Shown: positions 9,720 to 22,012 of the stretch, piece after piece
Layout: every line of letters starts with the position of its first letter
Position numbering within the stretch: position 1 is the stretch's first letter
From: Athripsodes cinereus
Lineage: Eukaryota > Arthropoda > Insecta > Trichoptera > Leptoceridae
Direction of reading: 5' to 3'
DNA: 64,000 bases
Assembly: GCA_947579605.1 (NCBI GenBank)
Contig: OX388314.1
Coordinates: 23,260,000 to 23,323,999, forward strand
Program-made: the position numbers and the translations under genes
Notes under the pieces: generated by a model
What the model saw: the letters and a program-made list of their open reading frames with translations, nothing else
The model's database searches: none
What the model was told of the DNA's origin: nothing

Positions 9720-12421
9720 GTAACTTTGTGTATGAACTCCTCAGAATGACATTCACCGATGTCAATATTGTTGACAATTCAGAGGTAACAATTGACAAAT
9801 CATCAATCCTTACATCTAAAATTCGAAGGAGTGAGCTGAAATTTACCCTTCATTCAGTGAAAAATACTGCCCCTGGAGATGATAACATTCCTTACCTGTT
9901 CTTGAAAAAATCTCCAGAATGTTTCTTAGAAAATGTATTGAAAATCTTCAATTCAATTTTGGAGATCGGATACGTCCCTTCAGACTGGAAAACCCAAATC
10001 ATATTCCCTATTTTGAAACCTGGCAAAGACCCACAAGCTGGCGCTTCGTATAGGCCTATAGCACTCGCTTCTTGTACCATGAAGATATTTGAACGAATTA
10101 TTTGTAATAGACTTACCTGGTACATCGAAAATTGCTCGTGCCTCCCAAACTTTCAATTCGGATTCAGAAAGTCTTTGTCCTGCATGGATAACTTAAGTAC
10201 TTTCATATCAGATGTTCAAGTAGCTTTTACAAGGAAAGAGTTGGTCACTGCTGCGTTTTTAGATATCACCTCAGCATATGATAATGTCAACATCCTCACT
10301 TTATATGAAAAACTTTTAAAGTTCAATATTCCATGTTCTTTGGCTCGTTTAATATTCAATATGTATTCAGATAGAAATATCATCGTTCATGATGGAGATA
10401 GGAAAATATATAGACGAATATGGAGCGGATTACCACAGGGATCTGTTCTCAGCCCTCTCCTTTTCAACATCTACTGCGCGGATTTAGAGGCATCTATTCC
10501 GGACGACTGTAAGGTATTGCAATATGCTGATGACGTCGTCGTCTATTCTTCAAACAAAACAGTTGACAAAGGTATTTTTTCATTGCAAACAGCCCTTTAC
10601 AGATTAAATAGTTGGATGGAACGAAATTCCTTTCAGCTCTCAGCTGATAAATCCAAAACAGTGGTGTTTTCTAGAAAACATATCAATCCCACCATTTCTC
10701 TGAATATAAGAGACAATTTGGTTCCTCAAGTCGAGGAAGTAAAATTCTTAGGTCTTACTATTGACAGAAAACTGAATTGGAATTCTCATGTGAACAAAAC
10801 TATTACTAAATGTGAGAAAGCTTTAAATATTTTAAGAGCTGTAGTCGGAGTTTCTTGGGGTTCTCATCCCTCCACCGTAAAAATCATGTACAATGCGCTA
10901 ATTAGGAGCCATCTTGATTATGCAAGTTTTCTCTTAACTCCACTTACTTCAACTCTTGAGCGTAAGCTAGAGAGAGTACAATCGAAGTCCCTCAGACTAA
11001 TGATTGGCGCATTCCCATCCACCCCAATCAATTCTCTTCAAGTTGAGTGTGCTGATATGCCTCTCAGACTGCGAAGACAATTCCTGTCCGACTCATTTCT
11101 CATCAAAAGAATCCAATTCATTGACCACCCACTATCGAAAAACCTGCTCACTTTGAATCAACTTTGCAATTCAAATAGATTCTGGAAAAACAAAAAAAAG
11201 CCTTATCTGTGTAGCAGTTTCGAAAAATTCAAAACACACCCATTTACGACCAGACAAGCATCTCCCTCTCCTATATACAAATATTCCTTCGAAACTTTAG
11301 TGCATGAGCCTAATGTTGTTGAAAACGTTGGAATTGACAAAGTGACAAAACGGACGCCCCAACAGATTAACCAACTTTTTCAATTCGAGACTATTAAAAG
11401 ATGGCCTCACCACATTCACATATTTACGGATGGCTCCAAATTTTCCCAGAACAATCCCTCTGGGGCAGCAGTATACTTTCCTCATAATGATTCCTCTACT
11501 TTGTTAAAACTGCCTCCAAAGGCGTCAGTTTTTACTGCTGAAGCTTTAGCTGTGCTAGAGGCTCTAAATATTAGCCAACGTTTACGTTTTGACAAGGTTG
11601 CTATTTTTACAGATTCGCTTTCACTGGTCCAATCCTTGATAATTACTCACCCTTTTAACTGTGAAAACATTAACATATTGAATATTAGGAAGACCCTACA
11701 CGAGTTCAAAACGAAAGGAGGAGACGCCGTTGTGGTATGGATTCCTTCCCATTGCGGTATAAATCATAACGAGAAAGTTGACACTTTAGCTAAAAAGGCT
11801 ACTGAAGATGGTTTGTATCCTTCCGGGCTTATAATACCAAATAGCGACCTTTCTCAAGCGGCCTTGAGAGAAGTATATCAGGAATGGGAACAACTTTGGA
11901 ACTCAGCAAGTAACCATAAGGGATTTTATTATAAGTGTATTAAAAAACAGATAACAAGAAAACCTTGGTATCACAAAAAGAAGATAAATAGAACCCAGAT
12001 TGTCACGATTTCGCGCATGCGATTCAATCACCATAGATTGGAGAGTCATCTCTTTAAACTGGGTCTCGCATCAATTCCTGACTGTGAGTGTGGTACAGAT
12101 TATGAGACTCTTGACCACGTCTTTTTCGCGTGCCCACTTCGGGACCGCGGTGATTTGTATTTCTCCCTTCAGAATGTAGAATACCCACTTAACATCAGCT
12201 ATCTGCTTGGTTTAGAGGATGATAAGGTGTATGGAATGTTGTTTGATTTTGTTCTGAAAAATTTCATTGTACTTTAAAAAATTGATCACTTTTGCTCATT
12301 ATTGAACTAATTAGTTTAATCTATAGTTATAACCTGAAACAATAAACCCATGATTATAAATGGCGGAAATCATCCAAACAAGGATGCATCGCCAATAATA
12401 AAAAAAAAAAAAAAAAAAAAA
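9720..12421 (+). mobile_element. 5'-truncated I/R1/LOA-group LINE with poly(A) tail
   Basis: The element holds the RT-RNase H frame, a ~120-bp 3' UTR ending GCATCGCCAATAATA, and a pure A run at 12400-12421. The 5' boundary is close to the start of the open frame; I could not find a target-site duplication by eye. The open frame suggests recent insertion. Confidence 0.85.
9728..12277 (+). CDS. LINE ORF2 fragment: reverse transcriptase + RNase H, I/R1/LOA group
   Basis: This 849-residue open frame has no internal stop. Residues ~35-330 are a reverse transcriptase with GFRKSLSCMDNL, LPQGSVLSPLLF and the catalytic YADD at 266-269. RNase HI follows, with the expected acidic residues visible: D568 in FTDGS, E605 in TAEALA, D629 in FTDS and D685 in EKVDTLAK. 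A C-terminal zinc knuckle C786-x-C788-x8-H797-x4-C802 closes the protein. RNase H plus CCHC places it in the I/R1/LOA group of non-LTR retrotransposons. The endonuclease domain is missing: upstream sequence has no APE motifs, and the first residues are already the RT linker. This is therefore a 5'-truncated but recent insertion. The listed Met is simply the first in the frame. Confidence 0.93.
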   Translation: MYELLRMTFTDVNIVDNSEVTIDKSSILTSKIRRSELKFTLHSVKNTAPGDDNIPYLFLKKSPECFLENVLKIFNSILEIGYVPSDWKTQIIFPILKPGKDPQAGASYRPIALASCTMKIFERIICNRLTWYIENCSCLPNFQFGFRKSLSCMDNLSTFISDVQVAFTRKELVTAAFLDITSAYDNVNILTLYEKLLKFNIPCSLARLIFNMYSDRNIIVHDGDRKIYRRIWSGLPQGSVLSPLLFNIYCADLEASIPDDCKVLQYADDVVVYSSNKTVDKGIFSLQTALYRLNSWMERNSFQLSADKSKTVVFSRKHINPTISLNIRDNLVPQVEEVKFLGLTIDRKLNWNSHVNKTITKCEKALNILRAVVGVSWGSHPSTVKIMYNALIRSHLDYASFLLTPLTSTLERKLERVQSKSLRLMIGAFPSTPINSLQVECADMPLRLRRQFLSDSFLIKRIQFIDHPLSKNLLTLNQLCNSNRFWKNKKKPYLCSSFEKFKTHPFTTRQASPSPIYKYSFETLVHEPNVVENVGIDKVTKRTPQQINQLFQFETIKRWPHHIHIFTDGSKFSQNNPSGAAVYFPHNDSSTLLKLPPKASVFTAEALAVLEALNISQRLRFDKVAIFTDSLSLVQSLIITHPFNCENINILNIRKTLHEFKTKGGDAVVVWIPSHCGINHNEKVDTLAKKATEDGLYPSGLIIPNSDLSQAALREVYQEWEQLWNSASNHKGFYYKCIKKQITRKPWYHKKKINRTQIVTISRMRFNHHRLESHLFKLGLASIPDCECGTDYETLDHVFFACPLRDRGDLYFSLQNVEYPLNISYLLGLEDDKVYGMLFDFVLKNFIVL

Positions 12422-13430
12422 TATTGTTGTCATAGCAACATTTTGTTATTTTTGTGAGTATTAGTATTAAATCAGAAATATACTAAATACACTGATTTAT
12501 AGTTTTATTTTAATTTTTTCATTATTTAAAATGACGAAAGAGTCATTACGAATGTTAAGAAAAAATAAATTAGCTACATATTATTCACACGATCAAAATG
12601 AGTGAGTATATTATAATGGTTGATTTATATTATATCGTTTTTGACATATTTTTTTTTTTGTAACGTAACCTTTCCTAAAGTAATTATTAAAAATAAAATA
12701 TTTTAATACGCGTGAGTAAGCAAACAATGCAGCATCACTCATATATTGGGTGCAATGCCAAAAAGAGAGAGAGAGAGAGAGAGTAAGCAAACAATGTTTC
12801 TGATAGAATAAATTAATAAATTCTTTATGTTTTATACTTTCCAGATTATCAGATGATTAGATGATTAGTGACATTAAAACGGTGATGGAGAATTACTAAG
12901 ACTTGAATTATCATTTGCAAATGTAAGTACATAGTTCTTAACTGATATCCTGATATTTAGGTATATAGTAAAATCAGCACGTATTATCTTATTTTCATGT
13001 TACTATTTCAAATAAGCTGATATATGAATACACGCAACATGTTTGAATCTCGGATACATATGTATGTTTTAAAACAAGCTTTGGTACAATTATTATTATT
13101 TTATTTTATGTATTTATTCATGATGCTATTCACTAGTTTGCGAATGATTTAAGTATTCCATAAATGTAATAAGTAATAATATAAAATTAGTTTGTGAATC
13201 AATAGTGAGAAAATGGTTTAATGTAAAAATATATCTCAGCATGCATTTGATTTTTAGATTATTATGAGTATTCGAAGTTTTCTAAATATGCATATTATAT
13301 ATTTACATATTTGCAGAAACCACTTTGCATGTATGGTTACTATGGAAACATATAATATTTATATTTTGACATTCCATTTCCACGTGAAATTTTAGCACAA
13401 AGACATTGTACTTTAATAAGACTGTGCATT
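12422..13430. other. Flank of the LINE; no gene seen
   Basis: Only the GA repeat and its adjoining GCAGCATCACTCAT block stand out. Confidence 0.45.
12761..12783 (+). repeat. (GA)n microsatellite
   Basis: AGAGAGAGAGAGAGAGAGAG following GCAGCATCACTCATATATTG, a repeat that also ends in GA at 49530-49577. Confidence 0.85.
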
Positions 13431-13554
13431 ATTGGCCGGTTTCAATAATCTATCTATCCGCTCCTGTCGATTGAAATCTATTGTGTTCTATATTTTGAAT
13501 CATACATTTCAATCGATAGTCACGGATAGATAGGTTATTGAAACCGGCCATAAG
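13431..13554. mobile_element. MITE with TIR GGCCGGTTTCAATAA
   Basis: Left ATTGGCCGGTTTCAATAATC, TATCTATCCG and GATTGAAA; right TTTCAATCGATAG, CGGATAGATAGGTTATTGAA, ACCGGCCATAA. Arms ~45 nt with few mismatches. Confidence 0.82.
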
Positions 13555-14134
13555 ACACGATTACACATTAAATCACTTTATTGCTATAATTTTGTTTTAT
13601 TTCGATGATGAAAAAATACTCTGCAAATATATGGACAGATTGTAAATTTATCCTTGGATTATGATGACTCAAATCTTTTTTTGTGATACTAAAGATGCAT
13701 GAATCATTCTCTCCAAATCCCGGCCTTTTTGTTGTTTGCAATTTAATGGTGGAGTCAAAAATAATAAACAAGGGAAAAACATATTAAATATTCTTTTATA
13801 CTTTTGCAGCACTGGTGCCACAGTCGCCGTTTCTTAAGGCAGCCATCATTGTCACTTAATTTGACGTCCCAGAAGAAAGAATAAATTATGGTCAACTCAA
13901 TGCAGAATGGTGCAACAAATTATGGATAAACTCAAATATACCTACTTTACGTGTACTTTTTAAGGTGTATAATATAAATTATATAATTGTTGCAGAATAA
14001 AACTGAGTATTATTAAAAAAAAAGTATTTGAGTACTTTATTGGAAATATACCCACTTATACGCCCACATATATGTACATACAACAAGGTAGACATGTAAA
14101 GCTAATAAGCTTTTTTATGACCAATGATTTGATG

Positions 14135-14215
14135 AATCTATCTATACCCTCACGCCACATCCCATGTGGAGTAAGCAGAGAGAAGGGAACGCCAATTAAG
14201 TAAACACCTACCACT
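14135..14215 (-). mobile_element. LINE 3' tail fragment (same family)
   Basis: TATACCCTCACGCCACATCC, GGAGTAAGCAGAGAGAAGGG: the tail sequence also seen at 49.99 kb and 63.47 kb. Confidence 0.6.
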
Positions 14216-14443
14216 ATCCAGCAAAAATAATAATAGTCTACCTACCTACGTGTTTGCTATATTCATGTATAGGTATATGTAGGCCTATTTATAACTCTTG
14301 GGGCATGAATGCTCTCTCGCAGGTGGGCCTTGTTGACCTCTGGTGCATCAATTGCATTATACATGCCGTTTTTTCAATGGAGTGCACAATCTTGTTAAAA
14401 ATTATGTCTTTGTACGCAATGATTTTTGTGTCATTTGGTGTCA

Positions 14444-14690
14444 TAGATAATGAGTGAAATATACATCACGTACGTCGCATTTTTTATCTCCTTTTTCACT
14501 TACCGCAAAAAGAGAGACAGTGATTTTTTAATGTTCGTAGTTTTTCGGACATAATATTAACTATATTTACGTGTGTTAGTGACCAAGTGGTGTATAGATA
14601 ATGAGTGAAATATACTTCATTTCTTTATCTCCCTTTTCACTTACCGCAAAAAGAGAGACAGTATTTTTTTAATGCTTCGTAGTTTATTGG
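14444..14690 (+). repeat. Tandem duplication, period ~151 bp
   Basis: TAGATAATGAGTGAAATATA begins units at 14444 and 14595; both contain TTTCACTTACCGCAAAAAGA and GAGACAGT. The second unit is partial. Confidence 0.88.
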
Positions 14691-15153
14691 TTCGTACGTA
14701 GTTTAAAAGTTAAAATTTGGAGTAAACACCTGTTTTTAGGCAATTTTTTGCATATAGTCGAACGATTTCAAATTAAATTCTGGCTGTGAAGTCCTGTTAA
14801 GTTATTTTTTTAGTGATTGAATTATGGCCACATATAAAAAAGCATATAAATATTATTACTGATCTCGATCAATCGTTTCACTTCGGCAATAACTATTTTA
14901 GGAGTTCATTGAATGAGATCGCCTTTAAGAATTTGCATATAAGACTAGACGAGGTGATATTTACTATCTTATAAATTAATACAGTAATAGATTTTATCAA
15001 ATTATCTTAATAGCTATTTATTTAACAATTTATTGAGTTTGCTGCAAAATTTTATCAGTCAATTTATGAACTGTTAAATATTCAATAAAAGCACATACAC
15101 ATTTTGATAAAACATTGTCAAACAAAACTTTGATTGATATTTTTTTTTTCAAT

Positions 15154-15490
15154 TTTTCTATATCATTTACAAAATTATTAAGTTCCTATATTTTATAATA
15201 TGTAAAAAAAAAACCTTAAAGAAGGGATGTCAGAAAGTGCGGACGCTCGAGAACTACGCGGCTTGACTACGTGGATCAAATTCTCAAAGACAGCCGCGTG
15301 TTGAGAAAGAAATAGCGTGTAACGATTTTTCTATATCATAGACTAAATTGTTAAGTTTTTATATTTTGGAGTAAGAATAAAACCTGAAATGAAGGATGTC
15401 AGAGAGTGCGGACGCCCAAGAACTACGTGAATCAAATTCTCAAAGACACCCGCGTGTTGAGAAAGAAATCAGCGTGCATGTATATGAGTA
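15154..15490 (+). repeat. Tandem pair (~173 bp) carrying a LINE C-terminal fragment
   Basis: Two direct copies start at 15154 and 15327 (TTTTCTATATCAT...). Each holds GTGCGGACGC...AGAACTACG...CAAATTCTCAAAGACA and CGCGTGTTGAGAAAGAAAT. The reading resembles CGRPRTTWLDHV of RTE-type LINEs. The second copy lacks a short CGGCTTGAC-type segment. Confidence 0.7.
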
Positions 15491-16107
15491 ATTAAGTATG
15501 TAAAGATAAATCAATATAATGTTTCGCGCTATGGCCAATTACTCAAGAGTTACAGCGTGAGGTTGGTAATGGACATTCGGATGTTAATGAATCAAGGTAA
15601 AAAATATTTCATCCACAAACTCAATGTGAAATTAATAATCCAACATAATTGTTGATACTTGTCACCTAGAAATATTTATTATCTCTAAGATTATGTACAG
15701 TGCGCTCCTGACCAAGTGACCTAGCCTCAAATTCAATCCTTCACTTTGCATTACCTATCTGATCAGATCATGGTTATAGATTAAATGCAGGTGAAAACAT
15801 GAATTTAAATTTTATCCAGCTAATAAAAAAATAAATGCAGCAAAAGTGTTGGTCTTTGTAGTGCAATACTATTAGGTGTATCAAATATTTAATATGAAAT
15901 CTCTATATTTCGTGTATTGAGATACCTCAGAACAATTTAGTTTTTCAATTGTTCAAATCATTTAATGTAAGTCTGAACATATAATCATGATTTAGACGTA
16001 TGGTGAGATGCTACTTTTTATGAAATAGGATTCGTAGAGATATATCAAATATAAGAATGTCAAAGAATGATTTTTATGACACAAAATTAAAAAAAAATCA
16101 AGCAGGA

Positions 16108-16247
16108 CATTTTTTCTTTAAAAAAATATATATATCTTGGTTTTGTTATAAACCCAAATACAACCTTTTGTACCTTTCACAGAAAGCTAAAAGCTTGTGT
16201 CGTGAAAGGGGAGTTTGCCGGCACCTGGGATTGAACCACGGTCCCCC
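16108..16247 (-). mobile_element. SINE S1, copy 2, 5'-truncated
   Basis: Contains TTATAAACCCAAATACAACC, AAGCTTGTGTCGTGAAAGGG and box B-side GGGATTGAACCACGG; the box A half is missing. The tail is short and interrupted. Confidence 0.8.
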
Positions 16248-17982
16248 GTATTATATTCTATCACATATTCCATATTTTTCCTTCATCTTTCAAAATATGT
16301 TTGGGTGATTTTGAAAGATTGATCTTCTCAAGATCTTTCATATCTTATGAATAACAAATAATGAAGCTACAGTGAAAGCTGCGTTCTATGTAAATTAATT
16401 CAATAATATTTTCAGAAGTTCGCATAACACAAATTATAATACTGTAATATTTATTTGAAAATCAAACTCATCAATCAACAACGACATTATACTACTAACG
16501 TGGTGGGGATAATTTTCCTGCTATCTTCCATTAGATCGATATATATAATTATATTGTAGGTATAATCGAACTATACCCAGGCGTGTTTTCCATTTTATCA
16601 GATATGTGAATCTGTGTGTAAAATGCAAACCATAATAACGTACTTTTTACAAGCAGTGCATGATTGTACGACTCATTTTATGGATTAGAGAGAGTTCAGG
16701 AATATTAACCATAACGTATATTCGGTATATTTGTTATTTTTAGTGCTTTTTTTTTATTAAAGATAAATGAAATTATTGAGTGGACACTTCGCGCATTGTT
16801 GATTTATTTTATTTGCTACAGAATATTTTAGGATATTCATAAAATCAGGTTGTTCCTATTTGATCTTAGTTATAGGTTTATGAAAAAAAAATCGAACTCA
16901 AACCGTTATTTTAGATCTTAAAAACGTTTTTTTTTGCACTTTTGACATGTAGTACTTTAAAAGACTCAGTATTTCTATGTATCTACCCTTTATTTTAGGG
17001 CCTTATATGAGATTTATTTATTTATTAAACATTACAGACAATATATTAACATAAAAACAAATAATGCAGTCAATGAAAGTATCAATACATCGCCCTATTT
17101 ACAAGTGTACACATTATAACAATTTGTATTATATTAAAATCTCATGAGGTTGTCACATTTAAATAAAAGAAAAAAATACAAAATTGATAATAAAAAAAAA
17201 ACAACTAGAACCCACTTTTAGACAATGAAAAAAATACAATAATGAATAACAGTTATCTGCTCTTACAACAGGGAGATGCCTTAGGAGTAGTAATTTTGCT
17301 GGTCAGCTAAAGAAAAAACTTTTAAGCATTATATTGATTTCAAAGATAGTACTAAGATTCAAGATCATAATATATTATAACAATTTTAAACTTACGATTG
17401 TGCAAGAAATGACTGTAGTTCGGTTACCTGATGGATAGCACTTATGATATTAAAACAATATTGCTAAGTTAGTATTATAAATGGGGAAGTTTCCGATCTG
17501 TTTAGCGATCACTAATGGGGTTGTGTACGAGTATAAAAATAGCTGAAATCAAAGCTGCTGTTTATTTGATGAGACCTTAGTAATCATTAAGTAAATGTGC
17601 CAAAATAAAATGTACCTACATGTTTACTTGTTTGCATTACACCCAATATTATAATTTGAGTGATTTAGCCACGAATACACTCACTTTGATTAGTTTATAC
17701 AGTTTTACTTTTATTAGTTGGAGCCAAGACTGTAGAGGATACGACGCAGCCCATATGCGTTAAGATTTATCAACACACCGAGTCAAACGAAAAGTAAAGT
17801 AAGAATTAGTTTATCATCATTGACCATATTTCTATAATGAATTCTTTATTTGCAACGTAAATACAGCTCCATGGTCTATTATTTTGAAAAGGTTTTGTTT
17901 TGGTACCTACCTTATAAAAAACATACAAAAGTCAACAATGCTGTATTATAGGTAAACAATACTACGAGTGTTACTAATGTAC
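16248..17982. other. No gene seen; one shared repeat
   Basis: 17720-17805 (GCCAAGACTGTAGAGGATAC, GACGCAGCCC, CGAAAAGTAAAGTAAG) matches 37895-37978 and is an unnamed repeat. The remainder is AT-rich and unassigned. Confidence 0.5.
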
Positions 17983-18130
17983 CTACCATCACAGCATATC
18001 CCACAAGTAGGATAGCCAACGGACTAAGTGCATGTAATAAACATACCAATCGTTCTCTCCGCAGCAATAAAAAATAAAACATTCAGTATTGGTGTCATAC
18101 CTCATCGCTGAATTGTAGATGATGTTAATT
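17983..18130 (-). repeat. Family A repeat
   Basis: TACCATCACAGCATATCCCA, AAGTAGGATAGCCAACGG, CATACCTCATCGCTGAATTG in reverse orientation. The open frame on its minus strand is repeat-derived. Confidence 0.75.
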
Positions 18131-18194
18131 GTCATATATACATGAGGCTTTACGAAAACCTGCCGTAATGAGTGGGTAAGCTTTTTTTTACCGT

Positions 18195-18322
18195 GCATAT
18201 ATGAGAAACTAGATGAATGTGGACGAAGCGAAAGAAGTTTGTAAAGATAGATATATCCGTTCTCTCTGCCTACCCCTCCTAGGACATGGCGTGAGGGTAT
18301 AGATAGATAGATAGATAGACTC
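18195..18322 (+). mobile_element. LINE 3' end with TAGA microsatellite tail
   Basis: GCGAAAGAAGTTTGTAAAGA and CTCTCTGCCTACCCCTCC encode the end of a RTE-like ORF (EAKEVCKD). The tail GGCGTGAGGGTATAGATAGA runs into (TAGA)n. Confidence 0.65.
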
Positions 18323-18469
18323 CACGAGTTATATAGATAAAAAGTATAAATAATATACTATGGATTATATTATAGTTTTACAGATAATAAGAAAATTTAC
18401 CTGAATTACGATTTCAAAATTCGATCGCTAAATTTATATAGGAATATTACTTATCAACACACAACACAT

Positions 18470-18590
18470 GGTTTGGAGTGGCCAGAGGTCCTGGAAGCAG
18501 CGGTGGACAGAGATCTCTGGAGGAGGTACCTAGGCGCAATGGGCCCCCGACCCAACTAGGACAAGGGGAAGAAGATGTATGTATGTGTAT
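18470..18590 (+). mobile_element. LINE 3' end fragment (GPPTQLGQ type)
   Basis: AGGTCCTGGAAGCAGCGGTG, GACAGAGATCTCTGGAGGAG, CCCCCGACCCAACTAGGACA then GATGTATGTATGT tail. This is the typical 3' end of an insect LINE; the overlapping open frame starting 18478 is out of its old frame. Confidence 0.6.
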
Positions 18591-19180
18591 TACTTGTAAA
18601 CATAATTATAAAATAAGTGTTTATCTCATATCTCATTTAAAATTAACAATCGTCATTAACTGAGTACAAATATACCTATTTATTTATTCTATCTCAGTCT
18701 AAACTGTCATACCCCAATCAGTTTTGTTGTATCAAAGCCCTTATATAAATATGCACTAATAAACTAAATAATTTATATTTTAACTAATGAATTAGGTATG
18801 TAATGCTATTTTAAAACTATCCTGTTTAAAAAATACCTTCCTTGAAGTGGTGAAGGTTTCAGGGAAGTTTTATCACTTATAAAAAAAAAACAAATCTTCA
18901 TACTAAGCATATTTAATTGTAATTTATATATTCTGCATTCTTTTTTAATGGATACATTAAATAACTTGAAGGATATTTATAAATATCTATTTGAATAAAA
19001 GTATTTGAGTTTCAAAGCATTTTGTTGTGTATATTAACATAACATAACAGTTATAGCTCATGCCCAGTTAGGTAGGTTTTTATGACTTATATTTTAAATA
19101 CTGCTGTATAAATAAATCAATAACATGTATAGACAATTCACACAGATCGAGCTAGTCCCAAACTAAAATACGAATCTTCT

Positions 19181-19370
19181 ATTATGGGTACTAACGCGAC
19201 GATACTCATATACAATGAACTAAACACATAATACATGTAACACCCAGACCCAGGACAGTTTGAAAAAGGTCATTTTTCAATCTGCCCTGGCCGGGAATCG
19301 AACCCGAGACCTCGTGACTCAAAGGCAAAAGCATCAGCTTTTACAGTTACACAAGCTTTCGTTTAGCGTG
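19181..19370 (-). mobile_element. tRNA-derived SINE, family S2, copy 2
   Basis: On the minus strand it has a perfect box B, GGGTTCGATTCCCGG, then CCAGGGCAGATTGAAAAATG, CTGGGTCTGGGTGTTACATG and CGTCGCGTTAGTACCCATAA. The box A half is poorly preserved. Related SINEs are common in Lepidoptera. Confidence 0.7.
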
Positions 19371-20689
19371 AGAATGTGAGAGTCGGAAGGCTTATTTGGA
19401 ATCAAAGTGAATTCAAGCTTATTTTCAGAAGGTACCTATTATAACAACTTCAGCAAAATATAATATATGAAAAGAAAAGATCATAGAATGTAAGTATTTC
19501 CAAAGTAGTAGAATAAATTATATTCAGTATGTTTAATACACGCGATGAACAAACAGGACGTCTACTACACGCTACATAAAAATAAGACTTTCAGCATACA
19601 TAAGTGGATTAACCTATCGCTGAATTAGAGATGACAATTTTTTTACATTTACGTGGTGTTTGTTATAAGAATGCACGCTTATTACAAATTCGTTCAAAAA
19701 TTTACAGACGTGCCTGGGATGCTCGCTTATTTCGAGCAGTCTACGGATATCTTTAAATTATTTGATACATTAATTTACAAAAGGAATGTTAATCGTAAAG
19801 ACGCGATTTTTTCGGACTAATCCAAAATTACAATTTGATTCATGTTTAATAACATTCCTTTTCTGAAAAAGCCGGAAAACTTGGAATTGCAACAATGAAA
19901 AAAAGAAAAGTTAAGACTTAAACATGTAAGATATTTTCATCAAGGCTAGGACTATAAACAAAGATAAAGTTGCTAATTAATCGCATTCTTTTCAAAGCGC
20001 CTTTGCATTAATTTATTAATGAATTACATTACCTTGAAATTGTCTAACATAAAGGTTAAGAACAGTAATATCTACTCAATAAATAATGTCAGTACATTTT
20101 TATTAAATACAATAATATTTTATTCTTTTAATAAAAACGACCTTAAGGGGGTGGAGTTAAATGCATTTTTATGATAAATTATTCCATTGTTTCTTTTTCC
20201 TTTATGTCCCTTTTATTGTATTTTACATTTAATAAATAGAATAAGTTATCGATTATTCACCGAACGTGCCGACAAGATTCGGTCAAAAACAATTTTCTGG
20301 TCGGAAGAAAACAAACATTTTCTTACATCTAAATTTTGTAAATCACATGATTAAGAGCTTATTTATACGGCCACAAGGACATGTTTTCGTAAAAACATGC
20401 TAGTTTAAACACTTCACTCAGAGAATAAAATTTTAATTGACGATTCAGTGCAAATAATTCATACATATAATTTTTGTGATAAAACATGGAGAATGTTCTT
20501 ACTTTACACAACTTCGACTACTTTTTATAAAAAAAATAATATCTGTGTTAATAAATAAAAATAATTAAACAAGACATTCTATCAGGGTGATTTGCCATAA
20601 AATTAAACCAATATTTTATAGAACCGTTGAGAAGGACGTGTGGTAAAAGTAAATAAATAAATAAAAAAAAAAAAAAAATAAATAAATAA

Positions 20690-21005
20690 TAACAAAGATG
20701 CGTATAAATAAGTTACGATGGTTTAGGCGTGTGAAATAATGAATGAGGACAGAATGACTAAGAAAATATATTTGGCTAATTGGAATTGTGCTAGGAGACG
20801 CGGCCGTCCGAGGATCAAATGGCAAGATCATATTAACCAGATCCTACAGGACGGTCACGTGCTGAGCACATTGAACAGGTGAGCATGCATGAGGAATCGT
20901 ATGACTGTGACGGAAGCTAAAGGTGTATGTAAGGATAGAAGGAAATGGCGCTTGATCCTTTCTGCCTACCCCACGAGGGAAGCGGCTTGATGGTGTGTAT
21001 GTATT
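20690..21005 (+). mobile_element. RTE-like LINE 3' fragment
   Basis: Translation pieces are MRINKLRWFRRV, RRRGRPRIKWQDHINQIL, MTVTEAKGVCKDRRKWRLIL and SAYPTREA, with stops between them. The tail GATGGTGTGTATGTATT ends the element. Confidence 0.75.
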
Positions 21006-21767
21006 TTATAAAAAAAATCATGCAAGTTTCCTCATTTTAATCATATTCATCAAATTTAAAACCAATAGACCCGTTGTTTTAAGACAGAAATTTTACTAAC
21101 TTTAAGCATAGTCGTATTTCGGTTGAATTTTGAATGAAATTTGGATAAACCTCCCGAAATTCGGTAAAAATGAAACATCAATCGGCCTCTAGAAATAATG
21201 ACAAAGAATAATGAATTTCATATTATTATTGTAATAAATAAATCAGCTTCCAGTGTTGCAAGTCGACATAATTAATTGGATTTTATTTCTTTCTGAGTCT
21301 TTTGTTAGACACGCTATAAAGAATGACGTGTACGTATAAGTATTGAAATCTGAAAAAAGAAATACTCTTTGTTGCTTTTTCAGACGTATTAAGTAACGAA
21401 GAATTTGTATAATTAAATAAATGTATGTTAATGCTCACTACAAAAAAAAAATCTATTCAAAAGCTCACGCAGACATATTTTATAATTATATACAAAGTTG
21501 ACTTGAAAGCTTATTACTTGTTACATACATAATTACATTAGTTACATACATAACAAGTTACATACATAATAATATTCAGTGTTATTATATACTACTAAAA
21601 ATTAAAAGAAATGCATTTTGGGGTAGTAAAAAACACAACCAATTACACCAAGTGCTTTCACGAGACAATTAATTCCGAGCCAACTTTCAACAATTTCAGC
21701 TTTTAATTTAGACTGAAAATGAGCGTGGAAACATTTCAAATCCTTTTTTTTTAACTACTATTACTAC

Positions 21768-22012
21768 TATCCCACCATATCATATCCCACAAGTGGGCTA
21801 ACCAACAGACCAGCCGCATGCAACAAATATGCGAGCTGAACTCTCCGAGTCAATAAAAAAATATTGCATTCAGGTTGGTTGGAAAATCTGATTGTTGAAT
21901 TTTAGATGAAAAATTTCTTTACTTTTTCGAACACCTACCTTTTACAGGACACTTGAAAACTTACAGAAAAGAGCAGGAAACCCATTCTTTTTTAATTTCT
22001 CTACGGAATTTA
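21768..22012 (-). repeat. Family A repeat, long copy
   Basis: ACTACTATCCCACCATATCA, AAGTGGGCTAACCAACAGAC, GAACTCTCCG, then the distal part CACCTACCTTTTACAGGACA and AAAGAGCAGGAAACCCATTC. It shows that the full element includes both blocks. Confidence 0.7.
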
